DNA from: Verrucomicrobia bacterium UBA1412
Lineage (GTDB): Bacteria > Verrucomicrobiota > Verrucomicrobiia > Limisphaerales > UBA1412
DNA: 7,654 nucleotides
Direction: 5' to 3'
Assembly (NCBI GenBank): GCA_002305615.1
Contig: DBPU01000023.1
Coordinates: 1-7,654 of the forward strand
Positions 6,254 to 7,654 of this stretch are shown in pieces (positions within the stretch are counted from its first letter, which is position 1; each line of letters begins with the position of its first letter). The notes below the pieces were generated by a model. It saw only the letters and a list, made by a program, of their open reading frames with translations, was not told where the DNA came from and did not search any database. The translations under genes were made by a program, and so were the position numbers.

Positions 6254-6280
6254 CCGACAATGGGTAAAAGCGTTTATTAT
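6254..6280 (+). promoter_or_regulatory. Candidate promoter for the PfkB-family kinase gene
   Basis: CCGACA (6254-6259) and TATTAT (6275-6280, 5 of 6 to consensus) are separated by 15 nt, shorter than the preferred 17. Transcription would start about 18-20 nt before ATG 6306. The rest of the 243-nt divergent gap (6063-6305) holds the hisB-side hairpin and candidate hisB promoter; I see no other signal in it. Confidence 0.3.
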
Positions 6281-6305
6281 TTTGATAAGTCACTGATTCG
6301 ATGAT

Positions 6306-7436
6306 ATGAGCTACGAAATGATCAATTCAACGGAACGGCGTCAGAAGTGCGCCGAGTTACTGAAAGCCAATGTATCGGCAGCAGCCAAGATGAGTGCCTT
6401 TATCGGCATGGATGGTTTTATAGATGAAATTGTTCATGTCGTAGATAAGAGGGTAAACCCGACCGAATTTGTTCGCCTCCCGACCATCGAGAAATTTGGC
6501 GCCCGCGTCTCGGCCGCTGCAGGCAAGAGTACCAATTTTGAAATGGTGCCTCAGCTGGTGAAGCTCGGCGGCAACGGCCCCATCATGGCCAATGCGATTG
6601 CGCAGTTCGGAATCAAGCTCTCCTATCTGGGAGCCTTGAACTATCCCGATATCCACCCGGTCTTCAAGGAATTTTCCGAGAAGGGTGATGTCCAGTCCAT
6701 CGCGAACGCCGGTCGGACGGATGCTCTGGAATTTGACGACGGCAAGCTCATTATCGGCCGCATGACCCAGCTGGGCGAAGTGAACTGGGAAAACATCGTC
6801 GCCCGCTACGGCAAAGAGAAATTCATCGAGAAATTTACCAACTCAGACCTGGTCGGCTTCGTCAACTGGACGATGCTCCCCTTCATGAGCGAAATCTGGG
6901 AAGTGGTCCTGAAGGATATCTGCCCGACCCTGGGCGGCAAGCGCCGTAAGCTCTTCTTCGACCTGGCCGATCCAGAAAAGCGCTCCAAGGCGGACATCCA
7001 GCGCGCTCTGGCTCTCATCAGCAACTTCGAGAAATATTTTGATGTGATCCTGGGCCTCAACGAGAAAGAGGGCTATGAAATCGGCGAAGTGCTCTCTCTG
7101 GATACGAGCGACCACTCTCCGGAAGGTCTGGCCAAGATGGCGCTCAAGATTCAATCCGAGCTCAAGATCAATACGCTGGTGATTCACCCGGTCGCCTTTG
7201 CCCTGGCCGTAAGCGACGGCAAAGTGGACCTGGTTCAGGGACCTTTCTGCGAGAAGCCGCTCATCAGCACCGGTGCCGGCGATCATTTCAATTCGGGCTT
7301 CTGCCTGGGTAAGATGCTCGGTCTGGACAACGTGAACAGCCTCATGACGGCGGTCAGCACCAGCGGTTTTTACGTCCGCACTGCCAAGAGCCCCACGGTC
7401 AGTGATCTGGCCAAGTTCCTGGCGGATTGGCACTAA
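6306..7436 (+). CDS. PfkB-family carbohydrate kinase, substrate unknown
   Basis: This 376-residue protein belongs to the ribokinase/PfkB family of ATP-dependent sugar kinases. The substrate-side start IGMDGFIDEIV (33-43) has the expected aspartates D36 and D40. VKLGGNGPIMANAIAQFG (85-102) is the Gly-rich lid and substrate motif. GLNEKE (250-255) contains the NxxE motif for magnesium. STGAGDHFNSGF (321-332) is the C-terminal PfkB signature, with D326 as the expected catalytic base. All catalytic elements are intact, so it should be active. It is longer than many ribokinases or fructokinases (about 300-330 residues), largely through the N-terminal extension and the segment before LGGN. The substrate cannot be told from sequence. 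ATG 6306 lacks a Shine-Dalgarno sequence; an in-frame ATG at 6318 is an alternative. Codon use in its 3' two thirds is strongly biased (CTG, GGC, AAG, ATC), hinting at good expression. Confidence 0.92.
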   Translation: MSYEMINSTERRQKCAELLKANVSAAAKMSAFIGMDGFIDEIVHVVDKRVNPTEFVRLPTIEKFGARVSAAAGKSTNFEMVPQLVKLGGNGPIMANAIAQFGIKLSYLGALNYPDIHPVFKEFSEKGDVQSIANAGRTDALEFDDGKLIIGRMTQLGEVNWENIVARYGKEKFIEKFTNSDLVGFVNWTMLPFMSEIWEVVLKDICPTLGGKRRKLFFDLADPEKRSKADIQRALALISNFEKYFDVILGLNEKEGYEIGEVLSLDTSDHSPEGLAKMALKIQSELKINTLVIHPVAFALAVSDGKVDLVQGPFCEKPLISTGAGDHFNSGFCLGKMLGLDNVNSLMTAVSTSGFYVRTAKSPTVSDLAKFLADWH

Positions 7437-7454
7437 GCCGACGGAGCTTTCGTG

Positions 7455-7488
7455 AAATGGGGAGCGGGACCTGTCCCCCTCCCCATTT
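7455..7488. repeat. REP-like long hairpin, possible terminator of the kinase gene
   Basis: AAATGGGGAG (7455-7464) is the exact reverse complement of CTCCCCATTT (7479-7488). Inside it, after one C/C mismatch, GGGA (7466-7469) pairs with TCCC (7474-7477) around the loop CCTG. It lies 18 nt after the kinase stop and 11 nt before the preferred start of the next gene. A fourth T follows the right arm, so termination is possible but the T-run is short. The GGGAC...GTCCC core with flanking ATGGGG/CCCCAT resembles dispersed palindromes of the REP type known in environmental bacteria. With only one copy in the window, repeat status is unproven. Confidence 0.6.
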
Positions 7489-7499
7489 TGATGAATAGA

Positions 7500-7654
7500 A
7501 TGGAAAAAGTTTACACCATTGAGGATTATCAAAAAGGGATTCCGGGCGAAGCGCGCCCCGAAAATGCGGCCGGAGTCCGGGAGGCGCTTTTACCGATCGC
7601 GAACCTGATTGATCCTCTGGATTGGGCCGCCGTTTTTCCGAAACAGGCCCCGAT
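7500..7654 (+). CDS. N-terminal fragment of an unrecognised protein
   Basis: A frame opens at ATG 7500 and runs without a stop to the window edge, giving 51 complete codons. The peptide begins MEKVYTIEDYQKGIPGEA and continues with a likely helix (GVREALLPIANLI) and LDWAAVFP. An in-frame ATG at 7491 would add three residues but sits only two bases after the REP-like hairpin. Neither start has a Shine-Dalgarno sequence. Codon use and base composition match the kinase gene upstream, which supports a real gene. I do not recognise the family. Confidence 0.6.
   Translation, partial: MEKVYTIEDYQKGIPGEARPENAAGVREALLPIANLIDPLDWAAVFPKQAP

Noticed and set aside
6843..7532. A 229-codon minus-strand open frame opposite the kinase gene.
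   Set aside because: It is the antisense shadow of a gene with intact PfkB motifs, and it spans the REP-like hairpin.

Overview
This is a compact, moderately GC-rich bacterial chromosomal window with seven complete genes of clear or probable family, one complete secreted protein of unknown function, and a truncated gene at each edge. I see no tRNA, rRNA, CRISPR array, transposase or phage gene. Several things together suggest the PVC superphylum (Verrucomicrobiota, Lentisphaerota, Kiritimatiellota or relatives): an RNase HIII with its N-terminal domain, an ECF sigma / non-zinc anti-sigma pair followed by a secreted protein of a type I associate with verrucomicrobial genomes, a lone STAS protein, scattered single amino-acid biosynthesis genes, and frequent starts without a Shine-Dalgarno sequence. 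This placement is an inference from gene content, not a measured phylogeny.

Layout. Positions 1-1606 (+) hold the tail of an unrecognised gene, then rnhC (RNase HIII), then a YacP-like NYN-domain nuclease 17-26 nt downstream depending on its start. Both complete genes look like RNA-processing enzymes and are probably one transcript. Positions 1693-2922 (+) hold argG, probably with its own promoter, ending at two hairpins that it shares with a convergent gene. Positions 6062 down to 3034 are all on the minus strand: hisB, then an ECF sigma factor, a membrane-anchored anti-sigma factor (4-base ATGA overlap) and a secreted protein 19 nt further on, then a STAS-domain anti-anti-sigma-like protein. 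Positions 6306-7436 (+) hold a PfkB-family sugar kinase divergent from hisB, followed by a long near-perfect hairpin resembling a REP element and the start of an unrecognised gene.

How they work together. argG and hisB are housekeeping arginine and histidine genes standing apart from their pathway partners. The regulatory core is the sigma / anti-sigma / secreted-protein cassette: the sigma factor would be held at the membrane by the anti-sigma, and the secreted protein is a candidate signal sensor, effector or regulon member. The STAS protein next door has the conserved phospho-acceptor serine of partner-switching regulators, but no kinase or phosphatase partner lies in the window.

The most notable non-coding structures are a minus-strand intrinsic-terminator hairpin 45 nt upstream of hisB and the REP-like hairpin after the kinase gene. 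The most notable protein oddity is HisB, which carries two insertions relative to the usual enzyme. I did not find a clearly new defence, mobile or biosynthetic system here.
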